Assembly: GCA_007117235.1 (NCBI GenBank)
Contig: SKGY01000178.1
Location: 1 to 6,694 of the forward strand
Length of the DNA: 6,694 bases
Reading direction: 5' to 3'
Source of the DNA: Balneolaceae bacterium
GTDB taxonomy: Bacteria > Bacteroidota > Rhodothermia > Balneolales > Balneolaceae
This document shows positions 6,008 through 6,694 of the stretch, piece by piece; the stretch's first letter is position 1, and each line of letters opens with the position of its first letter. Made by a program: the position numbers and the translations under genes. The notes beneath the pieces are model-generated. The model saw nothing but the letters and a program-made list of their open reading frames with translations. It was not told the DNA's origin and made no database searches.

Positions 6008-6694
6008 ATGGAAGGTAAAGTAGTATTAATCGTAGGCGGTTCAGGCGGAATTGGAATGGCCTCAGCAGATCTATTCAATAAGGCAGGTGCAAAAGTAGTT
6101 CTTGCCGCAAGAGATAAAGAAAAAGCAGAACAAAAAGCGAAAGAGATAAACGACAACGGTGGAGAAGCCTATGCCATCGGTGTGGATGTTACAAACCTAG
6201 GATCTGTTTCAGACATGGCTAGGGAGGTAAATGAGAATCTTGGAGACATCGATGTGCTGGTTAATGCATTTGGCACCGGACTCATTCAGCCGCTGTTAGA
6301 TATCAATCCCGAAGATGCCAAAGAGGTGTTTGATGTAAATATATTTGGAACATTCCTTGTAACACAGACCGTAGGCCGATATATGGCTACCGCTAAAAAG
6401 GGAAGAGTTATCCTGTTTCCCGGAATTCTTGGCAAGGCCGTTATGAAAAACACGTCTGTGTACTCTGCGTCGAAGTATGCCGTTACCGGAATGGCCAAGG
6501 CATTGGTTGAAGAGTTCAGAAGGGCAGAAATTAAGTTCTCACTTCTCTACTTAGGTGGGGTAGCGACTGATTTTTGGGATAATCCAAACGTTGAGATGAG
6601 GGTAAACAAAGACAAAATGCTTACCCCTGAGGAGGTTGCTAAAGCAGTTTACTACGCGGCTTCACAACCGGATCAATCTGTTCTGAATGAATTG
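6008..6694 (+). CDS. Short-chain dehydrogenase/reductase (SDR), 3' end outside window
   Basis: The 229 visible codons are open to the window edge; classical SDRs are about 240-260 residues, so little is missing. The N-terminal Rossmann fold has the dinucleotide motif GGSGGIG (10-16). R35 in AARDKEKA, just after the second strand, suggests an NADP(H) preference. VDVTN (59-63) matches the adenine-contact Asp. Other class features are NAFG (86-89) in place of the usual NNAG, N111 in DVNIFGTF, and Y152/K156 in YSASK. The catalytic Ser expected 13 residues before the Tyr is absent: the segment reads LFPGILG (136-142), with Gly at 139. Substrate unknown; activity may be altered, or another group may take over the Ser role. 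ATG 6008 follows an AT-rich leader without Shine-Dalgarno. The 122-bp gap after purL suggests its own promoter. Confidence 0.88.
   Translation, partial: MEGKVVLIVGGSGGIGMASADLFNKAGAKVVLAARDKEKAEQKAKEINDNGGEAYAIGVDVTNLGSVSDMAREVNENLGDIDVLVNAFGTGLIQPLLDINPEDAKEVFDVNIFGTFLVTQTVGRYMATAKKGRVILFPGILGKAVMKNTSVYSASKYAVTGMAKALVEEFRRAEIKFSLLYLGGVATDFWDNPNVEMRVNKDKMLTPEEVAKAVYYAASQPDQSVLNEL

Noticed and set aside
6286..6498. Minus-strand open frame opposite the SDR gene
   Set aside because: The plus strand carries the recognisable SDR with Rossmann and YxxxK motifs.
1..6694. Mobile element, phage, defence system, CRISPR array, tRNA or rRNA
   Set aside because: No transposase, integrase, spaced repeats, cloverleaf or rRNA segment was seen; all genes look like chromosomal core functions.

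Overview
This looks like an ordinary chromosomal housekeeping region of a Bacteroidota or Balneolota-type bacterium. The lineage is an inference. None of the seven gene starts has a clear Shine-Dalgarno sequence, a habit typical of that group, and the DNA is moderately AT-rich. The protein set fits too: a small-type PurL of 745 residues, a Fur-family regulator and an FtsX-like C-terminus. I see no insertion sequence, phage gene, integrase, CRISPR array, tRNA or rRNA.

Layout. (1) Positions 2-187, plus strand: the C-terminal 61 residues of an FtsX-like membrane protein. It converges on a Fur-family regulator (190-699, minus strand), with only 2 bp between the two stop codons. A hairpin plus T-tract (168-197) spans the junction and probably ends ftsX transcription. 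(2) Upstream of fur lies a perfect 7-1-7 inverted repeat (725-739), the geometry of Fur-family operators and probably an autoregulatory site. (3) Positions 892-3448, minus strand: a tight operon, read from high to low coordinates. It encodes an IscS/NifS-type cysteine desulfurase, a LOG-family nucleotide phosphoribohydrolase (ATGA overlap), an exported DUF1499 protein (8 bp gap) and a four-helix membrane protein with a GTG start (15 bp gap). The operon ends at an intrinsic terminator (795-844), which separates it from fur. (4) Positions 3449-3647: a divergent regulatory region with a 10-bp direct repeat, a strong hairpin, a competing stem and a possible 21-codon leader ORF that ends in a TAATG overlap with purL. 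(5) Positions 3648-5885, plus strand: complete purL, purine biosynthesis step 4, without purS or purQ alongside. (6) Positions 6008-6694, plus strand: a short-chain dehydrogenase/reductase cut by the window edge. It keeps Tyr and Lys of the active site but lacks the usual Ser.

Working together. The cysteine desulfurase supplies sulfur for Fe-S clusters or tRNA thiolation, and PurL uses glutamine-derived ammonia for purine synthesis. LOG proteins hydrolyse nucleoside monophosphates. A nucleotide/tRNA-metabolism theme around the divergent promoter is therefore possible but not proven. DUF1499 and the four-helix protein may form an envelope pair. I found no convincing new multi-gene system. The points most worth a second look are the purL leader region, the Fur operator, the two uncharacterised envelope genes and the SDR with a degenerate active site.
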